Numbered from the stretch's first letter, positions 33,732 through 42,317 are shown. The stretch is 54,677 nt of DNA from Clostridiales bacterium (GCA_027318915.1 DAHVOH010000013.1:1-54677), one strand, 5' to 3'. Notes: generated by a model from the sequence alone, not told the origin. Made by a program: numbers and translations.

Positions 33732-34606
33732 GGCTCCACCCGCTTCGTTTCCGTCGGCCGTGTCTACCCGCGATCGCCTTCACGCTATCCCATTCTCTCT
33801 AACTTATCACGTGCTGACGGGAATGGCGTGATCATGCGTCGGTGCGGAGAGGGCCGCCCGGCCGGTCGGTCTCGACGCGTTGCGAGCCGTTGAGGGATGG
33901 ACGGGGGATGAGGCGCGCACCGGACGGATCCGGCCAGGATCCCGGGCAAGACGTGCGAACGATGCGTGCCGAGGGCTTGGGGGTCCCGATGTCCTCCGAA
34001 ACGTCTGAAGGCGGGTGAGCCGTCGTGGCCGATTCGACCCACGCACCACCGGATGGACTGGGCCATCCGGCGCTGCGTCCCGTCCGGTGTGCCCGGACGT
34101 GGGAGACGCGGGGATCGGGAACCTGGGCGAGAGTCCATCGCCGTGGCGACCGCTCCCGCCGTCTCGTCGGCGTGGTGCACGGGGCGGCGACCGGCCCGTG
34201 CCATTGGGCCAGCACGAGGAGGGCGGATACGTCGCGGCAGAGCGGCCGCCTGCACCGACCCGCTTCCATTCGCGCAGCCGGTGGCCCGAGTCATGGCACA
34301 GCCTGTCCGTCTCACGCCTCCGGTGCCATACCGCGGCCCGGGCGGCTCCGGGGTTGGGGTCAGACGGTTGAAAGACGCCCGCACGGCTGTTTTCGAGCGG
34401 TGGGAGCGTGAGGCGGCCCCGCCCGACCGGCGATGGCCGCAGTCGCCCGCCGCATGTGGGGTGGTGTGCGGGGCAGCACCGATCGCACCGGGAGCGGCCC
34501 TCACCGCGGAGATTCTTTCGGCTGTCCACGGATAACGGCTATCGGCGCCAGAACATGGCACAATGCGCATATGACGGGGCGTTGGATCTCGATGCAGGAG
34601 GAAGGG
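33732..34606. other. Long gene-free region before folP
   Basis: 875 bp between the divergent small membrane protein gene and folP. No reading frame on either strand looks like a protein: all are Arg/Pro/Gly-rich, and none combines a ribosome site with a hydrophobic core. Several GC hairpins occur, the best being CGTCCGG / CCGGACG with a 5-nt loop at 34081-34099. No tRNA, RNase P, SRP or tmRNA signature seen. A folP promoter is expected close to 34540-34565 (CACAAT at 34559-34564), but its -35 is poor. Confidence 0.45.
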
Positions 34607-35626
34607 ATGCGGGCGCTGACGGCTCTCGGCTGGAACATGCCGGAGGGCGCGTCGGCTCTGTTGGGCCTGGATCCGGATATGGGCGGAGTGCCGGGGGCAA
34701 TGCCCCTTCCCTTGAGGCCGGTGACCGAAACCGTCTGGTGGGCGGGCCCCCGTCCGACTCTCCTGGGCTGGTGCCGGCAGGTGGGCATTGTGCCCCAAAC
34801 GCGGTGGCGCACGCAGTGGCGGACCGCCGCGGGACTTGTCGAGCTTGCTCGACCGCGGGTGATGGGGATCCTCAACGTGACACCCGACTCGTTTTCCGAC
34901 GGAGGCCGATACCCCACGCGCCAAGCGCAGGAGGAGCGGGTTCAGGCGTTGCTGGACGCGGGCGCGGACTGGATTGACGTCGGCGGAGAGTCGACACGGC
35001 CGGGGCACGTACCGGTGGACGCGGATGTTGAATGGAAGCGGTTAGAACCCCTCTTGACCCGGCTTCCGCTGTCCGTGCGGACCCGCCTGTCCGTCGACAC
35101 ACGGCACGCCGCGGTCGCGGAACGCGCTGCGGCGCTTGGCGTGTGCGTCATCAACGACGTTTCGGGACTCCTGGACCCGGCGTTGCGTCGAGTGGCGGAC
35201 CGCTGGCCGGTGGGGCTGGTTTATATGTTCAACCGTCCGGCGGTCTTTGGCTCCGGGGACTTCGACCTCGGTGCGGTGATGGGGGAAATGCACGAGGCGC
35301 TGAGCCGCCTGGCCACGCTCCCGGGGGGATTGGAGCGGGTGGCCGTGGATCCTGGCCTGGGCTTTGCCTACGGGGGAGCGGGCAATCTGGCGGTGCTGCG
35401 CAACCTGGAACTGTTTCGTCTCTGGGGTCGGCCGGTTGTGGTGGGCGGGAGTCGCAAGCGGTTTCTGGGCGGGCTCACCGGACGGCCCGTGGAATCCCGG
35501 GATGCCGCCAGCGTGGCCATGGCCGCCATCAGTGCCTTACGGGGCGCCGATATCGTGCGTGCGCACGCGGTGGCCGAGACGGTGGATGCCGTTCGTGTGG
35601 CGGAAGGGTTGGCGCGTTTTGATTGA
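34607..35626 (+). CDS. folP: Dihydropteroate synthase with N-terminal extension
   Basis: Joins p-aminobenzoate to DHPPP in folate synthesis. 339 residues. The TIM-barrel core starts at 'RPRVMGILNVTPDSFSDGG' (near residue 85) and continues with 'AGADWIDVGGESTRPG', 'RLSVDTRHAAVAERA', 'INDVSGLLD', 'VAVDPGLGFAYGG' and 'VVVGGSRKRFLG', all substrate-binding blocks. In most bacteria the first block is near residue 10-20, so about 70 extra residues precede it here; some Clostridia also have extended FolP. ATG 34607 has AGGAGG 5 nt upstream; ATG 34571 and 34592 are in frame but lack one. First gene of folP-folB-folK-birA. Confidence 0.95.
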   Translation: MRALTALGWNMPEGASALLGLDPDMGGVPGAMPLPLRPVTETVWWAGPRPTLLGWCRQVGIVPQTRWRTQWRTAAGLVELARPRVMGILNVTPDSFSDGGRYPTRQAQEERVQALLDAGADWIDVGGESTRPGHVPVDADVEWKRLEPLLTRLPLSVRTRLSVDTRHAAVAERAAALGVCVINDVSGLLDPALRRVADRWPVGLVYMFNRPAVFGSGDFDLGAVMGEMHEALSRLATLPGGLERVAVDPGLGFAYGGAGNLAVLRNLELFRLWGRPVVVGGSRKRFLGGLTGRPVESRDAASVAMAAISALRGADIVRAHAVAETVDAVRVAEGLARFD

Positions 35627-35972
35627 CCGGATCTGGCTGCGGGACTGTCGCTTTGAGGCGTGCCACGGTGTTCTTCCCGAGGAGCAGGAGCACCGGCAGT
35701 GGTTTTCCGTCCATATCGAGGCCTGGTTGGACGTCCGGGCTGCGGCGGCGGCCGACGACGTGACCCTCACCGCCGACTATCGCCAGCTGTGGGAGGCGGC
35801 TCGGGACGTTATGGAAGGCTCCCCGCGGGCGCTGCTGGAAACGCTGGCCGAGACAATTGCGGCCGCCATCTTGAAACCCCCGCTGAAGCGGGTCCGCGTG
35901 GCGGTGGAGAAGCTCGCTCCGCCGCTCGGCGGTTCGGTGGGCACGGTTGGCGCCGAGGTGACCCGTGAATAG
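35619..35972 (+). CDS. folB: Dihydroneopterin aldolase
   Basis: Cleaves dihydroneopterin to 6-hydroxymethyl-dihydropterin and glycolaldehyde. 117 residues. The tunnelling fold is shown by 'RIWLRDCRFEACHGVLPEEQ' (conserved Glu and CHGVxxxE region), 'TLTADYRQLWEAARDVMEGS' (aligned with the family's 'VNYAxLY' block), 'ALLETLAETIAAAIL' with the second catalytic Glu, and 'VRVAVEKLAPPLGG', where the K-x-x-P motif contains the catalytic Lys. The TTG at 35619 overlaps the folP stop; GTG 35595 is an alternative. Its end overlaps folK by 8 bp. Confidence 0.92.
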   Translation: MIDRIWLRDCRFEACHGVLPEEQEHRQWFSVHIEAWLDVRAAAAADDVTLTADYRQLWEAARDVMEGSPRALLETLAETIAAAILKPPLKRVRVAVEKLAPPLGGSVGTVGAEVTRE

Positions 35973-36462
35973 GGTGTTTTGTGGGCTGGGCTCCAACTTG
36001 GGGGACCGTGAGGCCCATCTTCGGCAAGCGCTCGGACAGTTGGCCCGGCGGGCTGACCCGGTGCGGATCTCAAGCCTCTACGAGTCCGAGCCGGTGGGAG
36101 GGCCGGAGCAGCCGCGATACTTGAACGCCGTGGTGGAACTCGCCACGGGACTGGAACCGGAGGACCTCTTGGCGGAGTGTCAGGCGCTGGAAGTGGCGGC
36201 GGGGCGCATTCGCGCCGTGCGCTGGGGGCCGCGCCCGTTGGATCTCGACGTGCTCTGGTACGACGGGCGGGTGATGGTGTCGCCACGCCTCGTGCTGCCC
36301 CATCCGCGGGCGGCCGTCCGGCGATTCGTGCTGGAACCCTGGTGCGAGATTTGGCCCATGGGGTCGCTCAGGGGACAGTCGCTGATTCGGCTTCTGGACG
36401 ATGTGCAAGATCAGCCGGTCTGGCTCTGGAAGAAGGCCGAGCAGTGGATCGCCGCCCGCTGA
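35965..36462 (+). CDS. folK: 6-hydroxymethyl-7,8-dihydropterin pyrophosphokinase
   Basis: Transfers pyrophosphate from ATP to the pterin, supplying FolP. 165 residues, standard size. Motifs: 'VFCGLGSNLGDREAHLRQAL' at the N-terminus, 'SSLYESEPVGGPEQPRYLNA', and 'RWGPRPLDLDVLWYDG', whose two Asp residues bind magnesium, then 'LPHPRAAVRRFVLEPWCEI'. The GTG start lies within the folB end. The gene's last 19 bp contain the start of birA. Confidence 0.96.
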   Translation: MNRVFCGLGSNLGDREAHLRQALGQLARRADPVRISSLYESEPVGGPEQPRYLNAVVELATGLEPEDLLAECQALEVAAGRIRAVRWGPRPLDLDVLWYDGRVMVSPRLVLPHPRAAVRRFVLEPWCEIWPMGSLRGQSLIRLLDDVQDQPVWLWKKAEQWIAAR

Positions 36463-37406
36463 TTCCGCCGGGCCCGGGCGCGGTTCCGCGCTCGGCGTGG
36501 AGCGAGGCGGACTGGGGCCGCTGGGCCGAAGCCGGCTTTCGGTGGATCGACCGGGGGGCGACGCGGGTGGTGGTGGATGGTCCCGGATTGGTCACGGCCG
36601 AGGCCGTGCAGGCTTGTCTGGATAGGCAGCCGGCCGCTCGGTGGTGGACATGGACGGTGGCACCGGAGCTTCCCTCCACCATGCCGGTGGCGCTTCGCCG
36701 GTTCACCGCCTCCGGCACCCCGACGGCCGTGCTGGCCGACATGCAGACGGCGGGGCGGGGACGCCGGGGGCGGACGTGGGTGTCGGCGCCCGGAGGGGGC
36801 CTTCACTTGTCGCTGGCTTGGCGGGCCGCGCCGACCCAGTTGGCGGGTCCTCTCATGTTGGCCGCCGGGGTTGTGGTCGCCGAGTCCCTCAGTCAAGCGA
36901 CCGGAGCGGCCATCGGCCTCAAATGGCCAAACGACGGCCTCATCGACGGCCGCAAGTGCTTCGGGCTGCTGGCGCAAGCGCGCGGGGAGCCGAATCCGCG
37001 CGTGGTGTTGGGCATCGGCGTCAATGTCAACGGGGGTCCCTCGGGCGGGATCGAAGGCGCCATCAGCCTGGAGCAAGCCACCGGGCGGCCTTGGCCGCGG
37101 GCCTGTTTGGCCGCCGGCCTGGCCGCCGGCGTGGCGGCCATGGTGGCCGACTGGGCGTCGACCGGGCCCGGTCCGTGGCTCCAGCGATGGCGCTCCCGCA
37201 ATGTGACCCTGGGTCGGACGATAACGGTGCTGGCCGCCGACTCGATCTTTACCGGCGACGCTCTGGACATCCGCGCGGACGGCGCGCTGTTGGTTCGGCG
37301 GCCGGACGGACGGACCGAGGCTGTGACCGCCGGCGACGTCAGTCTCCGGCCGGGGCCGCCGGCCCCGGCAGCTGGCGGGCCAGATTCACCATCTCGAGAG
37401 CCGTGA
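36444..37406 (+). CDS. birA: Biotin-[acetyl-CoA-carboxylase] ligase without a helix-turn-helix domain
   Basis: Attaches biotin to carboxyl-carrier proteins through biotinyl-AMP. 320 residues. The ligase core is clear: 'DMQTAGRGRRGRTWVSAPGG' (biotin/ATP loop) followed by 'GLHLSL', 'IGLKWPNDGLIDGRKCFGLL' with the catalytic Lys, 'GIGVNVNG', and a small C-terminal SH3-like domain. The first ~75 residues do not resemble the winged helix of class II BirA; they are rich in Trp and Arg and are unassigned, so repression of biotin genes by this protein is unlikely. GTG 36444 has GAAGAAGG 7 nt upstream. The 3' end overlaps ribH, which comes from the opposite strand, by 68 bp. Confidence 0.9.
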   Translation: MDRRPLIPPGPGAVPRSAWSEADWGRWAEAGFRWIDRGATRVVVDGPGLVTAEAVQACLDRQPAARWWTWTVAPELPSTMPVALRRFTASGTPTAVLADMQTAGRGRRGRTWVSAPGGGLHLSLAWRAAPTQLAGPLMLAAGVVVAESLSQATGAAIGLKWPNDGLIDGRKCFGLLAQARGEPNPRVVLGIGVNVNGGPSGGIEGAISLEQATGRPWPRACLAAGLAAGVAAMVADWASTGPGPWLQRWRSRNVTLGRTITVLAADSIFTGDALDIRADGALLVRRPDGRTEAVTAGDVSLRPGPPAPAAGGPDSPSREP

Positions 37407-37827
37407 GGGCGGCGTCGGCGCCTTTGTTTCCCGACTTGCCGCCCGCGCGGTCGCGGGCCTGTTCCATGGTGTCGCAGGTCAATATGCCCATCGCGAGGGG
37501 AACGTCTCCCCGGGCGCTCAAGGCGACCACTTGCGCGACGCTGTTTTGGGCGACGTAGTCAAAGTGCGGGGTTTCCCCGCGAACCACGGCGCCGAGGCAG
37601 ATCACGGCGGCGTATTTGCCGTTCAGCGCGCGGGCGGCCGCAAACGGGATCTCGAGCGCGCCGGGAACCAGAATCACATCGATGTGGTCCGGCAAGGCGC
37701 CGTGACGGGTCAGAGCATCGACGGCGCCGGCCGTCAGGGTGTCGGTCACCGTCTGGTTGAATCGGCTCTGGATGATGGCGAAATGATCGGTCGGCGAAGC
37801 GATGGCGTTGCCTTGCAGTCGGGGCAT
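37339..37827 (-). CDS. ribH: 6,7-dimethyl-8-ribityllumazine synthase
   Basis: Condenses 5-amino-6-ribitylaminouracil with DHBP, the penultimate riboflavin step. 162 residues, typical of the icosahedral enzyme. Motifs: 'FAIIQSRFNQTVTDTLTAGA' (the Phe/Asn substrate loop), 'VILVPGALEIPFAAARAL', 'VICLGAVVRGETPHFDYVAQ' with the catalytic His, and 'MGILTCDTMEQARDRAGG'. The C-terminus is extended by a Pro/Ala tail (PGPAAPAGD). AAGGAGG lies 11 nt before the ATG. Last gene of the rib operon, 45 bp after ribBA. Confidence 0.97.
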   Translation of the reverse strand: MPRLQGNAIASPTDHFAIIQSRFNQTVTDTLTAGAVDALTRHGALPDHIDVILVPGALEIPFAAARALNGKYAAVICLGAVVRGETPHFDYVAQNSVAQVVALSARGDVPLAMGILTCDTMEQARDRAGGKSGNKGADAALTALEMVNLARQLPGPAAPAGD

Positions 37828-37872
37828 GGACGATGCGGCCTCCTTGTGAGGGGATTGAAGGATCCGGCGGTC

Positions 37873-39087
37873 TCAGAGCCAGTGGCCCAGCTTTTCCCGT
37901 TTGGTCGCCAAGTAGCGGGCGTTGTCCGGCCCTTCGCCCGCGTGGATGGGCAACCGTTCGACGATGGTGAGGCCATAGCCCTCCAGGGCGTAGTATTTGT
38001 CGGGGTTGTTGGTCAACAGTTTGAGTCGGCGGACGCCCAAGTCGGCCAGAATCTGGGCGCCCACGCCATAATCGCGCAGGTCGGCCGGGAAACCGAGCGC
38101 TTCGTTGGCGGTCACGGTGTCGTATCCCGCATCTTGAAGGGCGTAGGCGCGAATTTTGTTGGCCAAGCCGATGCCACGGCCCTCCTGGCGCATATAAAGC
38201 AGGACGCCGCGGCCCTCCTCGGCGATTCGAGCCAGCGCCGCCTGCAATTGGTCGCCGCAGTCGCAGCGCAGTGACCCGAAGACATCGCCGGTCAGACACT
38301 CGGAATGGACCCGCACCAAAACCGGTTCCTCGACGTCCCAGGTGCCCATGGTGAGCGCCAGGTGTGTCAAATCGGTCAACGGCTCGTGGTAGGCGTGGGC
38401 GGTGAAAAGTCCGTGGCGGGTTGGCAGGCGGCTCTCGCCGGAGCGTTCGAACAGGCGCTCGGTCGCCATCCGATATTGGATGAGGTCGGCAATCAACAGC
38501 ACCGGCAGCTCGTGACGGGCCGCAAACGCTCTCAATTCCGGCTCCCGCATCATCGTGCCGTCATCTTGCAAAATCTCGCAAATGACGGCCGCCGGCCGGA
38601 AACCGGCCAGCCGGACCAAGTCCACCGAGGCCTCGGTGTGTCCGGGACGTCGCAGCACACCGCCCGGTTTCGCGGCCAGCGGGAACACGTGCCCGGGACG
38701 CACCAAGTCGTCGGGCCCGCTGTCCGGCGAAGCCAAAACGGCCACGGTCCTGGCGCGGTCGGCGGCGGAGATGCCGGTCGTCACGCCCCGGCGCGCATCC
38801 ACGGAGACGGTGAAGGCCGTACGCATGGAATCTTCCGGCACCTCCACCATCATAGGCAGCTGCAGCTCACGAAGGCGTTCGGCGGCCAGCGGCACGCAGA
38901 TGAGGCCCCGACCTTCGCGTGCCATGAAGTTGATGGCGGCGGGCGTTGCCGACTCGGCCGCCATGACCAGGTCCCCCTCATTTTCCCGGTCCGCATCGTC
39001 GATCACCACCACCATGCCACCCGCTCGCAGGGCGGCGATGGCGCGCTCCACAGACTCCCGGGCGGCCTCTTGACTCATGCCGTTCAT
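37873..39087 (-). CDS. ribBA: Bifunctional 3,4-dihydroxy-2-butanone-4-phosphate synthase / GTP cyclohydrolase II
   Basis: 404 residues with two domains. The N-terminal DHBP synthase (about 1-205) shows '[20 protein letters not shown]' with the acidic metal-binding residues, '[19 protein letters not shown]' and '[14 protein letters not shown]'. The C-terminal GTP cyclohydrolase II (about 210-404) shows '[20 protein letters not shown]' then 'GDQL' (three zinc Cys), '[20 protein letters not shown]' and 'LLTNNPDK'. ATG 39087 has GAAGGGGG 7 nt upstream and overlaps the stop of ribE by 4 bp. It supplies both precursors of the pathway. Confidence 0.97.
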   Translation of the reverse strand: MNGMSQEAARESVERAIAALRAGGMVVVIDDADRENEGDLVMAAESATPAAINFMAREGRGLICVPLAAERLRELQLPMMVEVPEDSMRTAFTVSVDARRGVTTGISAADRARTVAVLASPDSGPDDLVRPGHVFPLAAKPGGVLRRPGHTEASVDLVRLAGFRPAAVICEILQDDGTMMREPELRAFAARHELPVLLIADLIQYRMATERLFERSGESRLPTRHGLFTAHAYHEPLTDLTHLALTMGTWDVEEPVLVRVHSECLTGDVFGSLRCDCGDQLQAALARIAEEGRGVLLYMRQEGRGIGLANKIRAYALQDAGYDTVTANEALGFPADLRDYGVGAQILADLGVRRLKLLTNNPDKYYALEGYGLTIVERLPIHAGEGPDNARYLATKREKLGHWL

Positions 39088-39707
39088 GCTGTTGCCCCCT
39101 TCGTGGAACGTTCGCCACCGAGACCTGCCAGAGCCCATCGGTGCAAATACTTGGCCACGAGGTCATACTCCAGGTTGACGGGCGCGCCCGGTTCCAACGC
39201 TCCGAGGGTCGTGGCGGTCAGCGTTTGGGGAATCAGCGTGACGCGGAACCCCTCGGCGTCCACGGAGACGATCGTGAGCGACACGCCCGCCACCGCGACG
39301 GATCCTCGCTCCACCAGATAAAGGCGGCCGCCGGCCGGCACGGTGAACCAGACATCCAGGGCGTCGGTTCGCGCTTCACGGGCGCGCACCCACCCCACTT
39401 CGTCCACATGGCCCGAAACCAAATGACCGCCCAGTCGGTCTCCCAAACGCAGTGGCCGCTCCAGATTGACGCGCTGCCCCACTCTGACCTGTCCGAGGGT
39501 GGTGACCTCGGCCGTCGTGGGGCTCACATCGGCCTCCCACGCATCGGGGCTTCGCCCCGCGACGGTGAGGCACACGCCGTCCACGGCGACACTTTCGCCG
39601 ATGCCCAGCGCATCGGCCAGCGGGGTCACAATGGTCAGGCGCGAGCCTTCACGTTTGGGCACTACCTTGGCGACATGACCTGTGGCTTCAACGAGTCCGG
39701 TAAACAT
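39084..39707 (-). CDS. ribE: Riboflavin synthase, alpha subunit
   Basis: Dismutates two lumazines to riboflavin and its pyrimidine precursor. 207 residues with the internal duplication of the family: barrel 1 begins '[15 protein letters not shown]' and contains '[10 protein letters not shown]'; barrel 2 contains '[12 protein letters not shown]' and '[14 protein letters not shown]'. The start at the MFTG motif is decisive although the GGAAGGAG site is 11 nt away. The beginning of the gene overlaps the end of ribD by 46 bp. Confidence 0.96.
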   Translation of the reverse strand: MFTGLVEATGHVAKVVPKREGSRLTIVTPLADALGIGESVAVDGVCLTVAGRSPDAWEADVSPTTAEVTTLGQVRVGQRVNLERPLRLGDRLGGHLVSGHVDEVGWVRAREARTDALDVWFTVPAGGRLYLVERGSVAVAGVSLTIVSVDAEGFRVTLIPQTLTATTLGALEPGAPVNLEYDLVAKYLHRWALAGLGGERSTKGATA

Positions 39708-40813
39708 CGGGATGCCAGCTCCTTCCAGGACGCCTCGAAATATGCTTGGTACAGGACGTCGGGGCCCAGCCGCCGCACTTTCGGCGCAGTGAGCCGCCAC
39801 GCTTCGGCGAGGCGATGCGGGCCGCGGCCGTCCAGCATCGGCCGCGCGCCTCCGCCCAACAGAACCGGCGCATAGTAGAACTGCACCGCGTCGCCGAGCC
39901 CCGCCTCGACAAACGCGCCGTGCACGGTGGGCCCCCCTTCGACCAGCACGTGCAGCAGCCCGCGCTCACCCAGGTCGGCCAGCACTTCGGACAGGTCCAC
40001 ATGTCCGTCCCGTTCGGCCACCCGCACCACCTCGGCGCCGACCGAAAACAGGGCCCGCTCATAATCCACGGACGTCTCTTCGGCCGTGTAGACCAAAGTG
40101 GGGGCCGGCGAGCCGCCGTGGAAAAGTTGCGCCGCGGCGGTCACACGGCCGCGAGTGTCCAGCACCACGCGCACGGGGTCGCGACCCCTCCGCACTCCGC
40201 GGGTGGTCAGCGACGGGTCATCGGCGAGGATGGTGCCGCTGCCCACCAGCAGCGCATCCACGCGGTTTCGTTGGCGATGCACATGGCGCAGGGCGTCGGG
40301 ACCGGTCAGGTATTTGGATTCCCCCGTGGCCGTCGCCGTGTGCCCGTCGGCCGATGCGGCCGCCTTGAGCGTTACCCAGGGCCGTCGGCGAACGACCCAG
40401 GACAAAAACGGGAGGTTTGCCGCCAAGGCCTCCTCGGCGCCGTCGTTCCACGATACCGCCACGCCGTGCGCTTCCAGGACCGCGGCGCCTCCGGCGGCAA
40501 TGGGGTTGGGGTCCGGCAACGCGATGACCACGTCGCCGACACCGGCGGCGATGATGGCATCGGTACAGGGGGGCGTGCGGCCGGTGTGCCGGCATGGCTC
40601 CAGTGTGACATAAAGAGTGGCGCCGCGCGCCCGTTCGCCGGCTTGCCGCAGGGCGACCACTTCGGCGTGCGGGGACCCGGGACCCCGATGATAGCCCTGG
40701 CCGACGATGTGGCCGTCACGGACGATCACCGCGCCGACCAGCGGGTTGGGATGGGTGCGGCCGGCCCCCCGCGCGGCCAACGCCAGCGCCGCCCGCATCG
40801 GTCGACTGGGCAT
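39662..40813 (-). CDS. ribD: Bifunctional diaminohydroxyphosphoribosylaminopyrimidine deaminase / 5-amino-6-(5-phosphoribosylamino)uracil reductase
   Basis: 383 residues. The N-terminal deaminase (1-~145) has 'THPNPLVGAVIVRDGHIVGQ', the zinc ligands 'GSPHAEVVALRQAG' (HAE) and 'YVTLEPCRHTGRTPPCTDAI' (PCxHxGxxPPC). The C-terminal reductase (~150-383) has 'RPWVTLKAAASADGHTA', 'VDALLVGSGTILADDPSLTT', 'PVRVVLDT' and 'LLHVLVEGGPTVHGAFVEAG'. ATG 40813 has GGGAGG 7 nt upstream. First gene of the rib operon, behind the FMN riboswitch. The last ~20 codons extend past the usual end and overlap ribE. Confidence 0.97.
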   Translation of the reverse strand: MPSRPMRAALALAARGAGRTHPNPLVGAVIVRDGHIVGQGYHRGPGSPHAEVVALRQAGERARGATLYVTLEPCRHTGRTPPCTDAIIAAGVGDVVIALPDPNPIAAGGAAVLEAHGVAVSWNDGAEEALAANLPFLSWVVRRRPWVTLKAAASADGHTATATGESKYLTGPDALRHVHRQRNRVDALLVGSGTILADDPSLTTRGVRRGRDPVRVVLDTRGRVTAAAQLFHGGSPAPTLVYTAEETSVDYERALFSVGAEVVRVAERDGHVDLSEVLADLGERGLLHVLVEGGPTVHGAFVEAGLGDAVQFYYAPVLLGGGARPMLDGRGPHRLAEAWRLTAPKVRRLGPDVLYQAYFEASWKELASRCLPDSLKPQVMSPR

Positions 40814-40829
40814 GGAAGTCCCTCCCCAC

Positions 40830-40854
40830 AAAAAAATCCCCGCCTTCGCGGGGA
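40830..40854 (-). terminator. Rho-independent terminator of the FMN riboswitch
   Basis: Minus-strand stem TCCCCGC / GCGGGGA (7 bp, 4-nt loop) at 40854-40837, followed by seven T. It lies between the riboswitch aptamer and the ribD ribosome site, so FMN binding should favour termination before ribD. Confidence 0.9.
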
Positions 40855-40880
40855 CAGAAAAAGCGGCAGCGCAAACTGCC

Positions 40881-41019
40881 CACCCTTCTCCCATCCAGAC
40901 TATACTGTCGGCACCGGAATCCCACCGGTTCCTGCCTTGCGGCTCGCGGGCTTGTCGCTTTACAGCGCATCACCGCCGGTCCGGAGTTGGGATTGCTCCC
41001 TCACCGTGCCCCGAAGGTC
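40881..41019 (-). promoter_or_regulatory. FMN riboswitch (RFN element)
   Basis: The minus strand carries the RFN consensus in order: 'CCTTCGGGGCACGGTGAGGG' at the 5' end, 'CCGGCGGTGATGCGC', 'AGCCCGCGAGCC', the variable arm with 'GAACCGGTGGGATTCCGGTG', then 'CCGACAGTATAGTCTGGATG' and 'GGAGAAGG' at the 3' end. Length about 140 nt. It is followed by a terminator and ribD. Control is by FMN-dependent transcription termination. Confidence 0.95.
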
Positions 41020-41025
41020 TCTTTC

Positions 41026-41054
41026 AGTGTATGTGTCGAAGACGCCAAGGTCAA
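41026..41054 (-). promoter_or_regulatory. Promoter of the rib operon
   Basis: Minus strand: -35 TTGACC (41054-41049), exactly 17 nt, -10 TACACT (41031-41026). The predicted start, near 41019, coincides with the 5' end of the riboswitch. Confidence 0.8.
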
Positions 41055-41831
41055 TCCGCCCACGTCCTCTCGTACCGAGGGGCCCGGTCGTCCTGACGGC
41101 CGGCAGCATCGTTGCGAACCGAGCATGGCGCAGCGGGGATGCTGTCGATCAACCGGGAGGGCACACGCGTCCCAGCCGGTTGCACGAGGGTCGCGGCGCG
41201 CTCCGGCGTTCAGGCCGGGACGGGGGGCGGTACCGGTGCGGTGCCCACGTCTTGACGAACGTGATGGAAGGCGTGTCCCAGCGAATTGCCCCATCGAACG
41301 GTGGGGACGTACGGACTCTTGGGGGCCGTCCCCCGGACCGCGTTCGGTACGGTCCCTAATCTTGTGGAACACGAAGACCGCTCCCCTGGCCGGTCCGTGT
41401 GGCCCACTCGTGCCGCGATGCCACGGACAAGGGAAAGGCGAGAAACCCTAAGCCACCACGGTGACGGGTGTCCTTCCGGAGACGGGCGGGGACGCGATGG
41501 GTCCGGTCGGCTCGCCGGCGCCGGGAAGCAAGGCTCGCCCAAGGTCGGCGCCAGGCATTGGGTGCGGCAAGCGGTCCGACGTCGGCGGTTTCCGCTTTCC
41601 GCGCTACCCATAGCAGCCCGGTCGCATCCAGCCGGCGACCCGGGGTTCGCCGCCCATCGGACCGAGTCATGGACCGGACACCGCCTCGCGTGGCCTCCCC
41701 CGGGGTGGTTGGAGACGCGATGGCCGGGCGTCTTGACATCTCCTGGGAATCAGGACGGGACAAAATCTTTCGGGGGCCGCACCCTGCGCGGAGGATGCCG
41801 GCCAGGCCCGGGCCGCGAATCGTGGGGGGCG
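41055..41831. other. Long gene-free region between the lipoprotein gene and the rib promoter
   Basis: 777 bp. Frames on both strands are short and Arg/Pro/Gly-rich, without ribosome sites or domain-like stretches. No tRNA or known RNA. The composition is close to that of the other long gene-free regions. No terminator with a T tract is visible behind the lipoprotein gene. Confidence 0.45.
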
Positions 41832-42317
41832 TCAAGGACTTCCGGGCGCTAAGCGGAACGGTTGGGCACGGAACGAATTGAGGAGGCTTCCTTTAACAGT
41901 CTGGTCGACGCTCACGGTGAGCGGGTTGACGTAGCGGATCGCCATCGTAATCGGGAAGGTGGTGTCCGCAAAGAGTCCGGGCTCGCTGATGGTTCCCGCC
42001 AGACTCACGGCCTGGCCGCGAGCGGCACCCACTTGCTGCAGGTGGCCCTCGATCAATGAGCCGCTTTCCGAAATGAAGAGGTTGGCACGGACATGACCGG
42101 CGGTCACCTGTTCGATCTGGATGACCTCATGGGGAGCGACCGTGTTGTTGGCGAGCGACCGCCACACTTGACCCGGCTTCAAGAAAAACGATCCGGGTTG
42201 AGATGCCGATTGGACGGGCGTCTTCGGCGCGGGATTCGGGGCGCCGGTCAGAAAACCGCAGCCCGCCAGCAAAGCCACGCCGCTTGCGGCCCCCAGGATC
42301 GCAAGGACTCGCCGCAC
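41832..42317 (-). CDS. Secreted lipoprotein, unknown function
   Basis: A 161-residue predicted lipoprotein: 'MRRVLAILGAASGVALLAGC' is a signal peptide ending in a lipobox LLAG-C, with the Cys as the lipidation site. A short Pro/Ser-rich linker follows, then a domain of about 120 residues with 'FLKPGQVWRSLANNTVAP', 'HVRANLFISESGSLIEGHLQ' and 'VSLAGTISEPGLFADTTFPI', all beta-rich. No family recognised. I used GTG 42317, which has AAGGAGG 8 nt upstream; GTG 42335 would add six residues. Monocistronic and divergent from moxR. Confidence 0.75.
   Translation of the reverse strand: MRRVLAILGAASGVALLAGCGFLTGAPNPAPKTPVQSASQPGSFFLKPGQVWRSLANNTVAPHEVIQIEQVTAGHVRANLFISESGSLIEGHLQQVGAARGQAVSLAGTISEPGLFADTTFPITMAIRYVNPLTVSVDQTVKGSLLNSFRAQPFRLAPGSP

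Noticed and set aside
33785..35008. Minus-strand open frames across the folP upstream region and the start of folP
   Set aside because: They run antisense to the conserved FolP core and have the composition of high-GC shadow frames.
41064..41075. GTCCTCTCGTAC, which is the reverse complement of the 23S sarcin-ricin loop core
   Set aside because: Only 12 bases match. The flanks do not resemble 23S rRNA in either direction, so a rRNA fragment is not supported.
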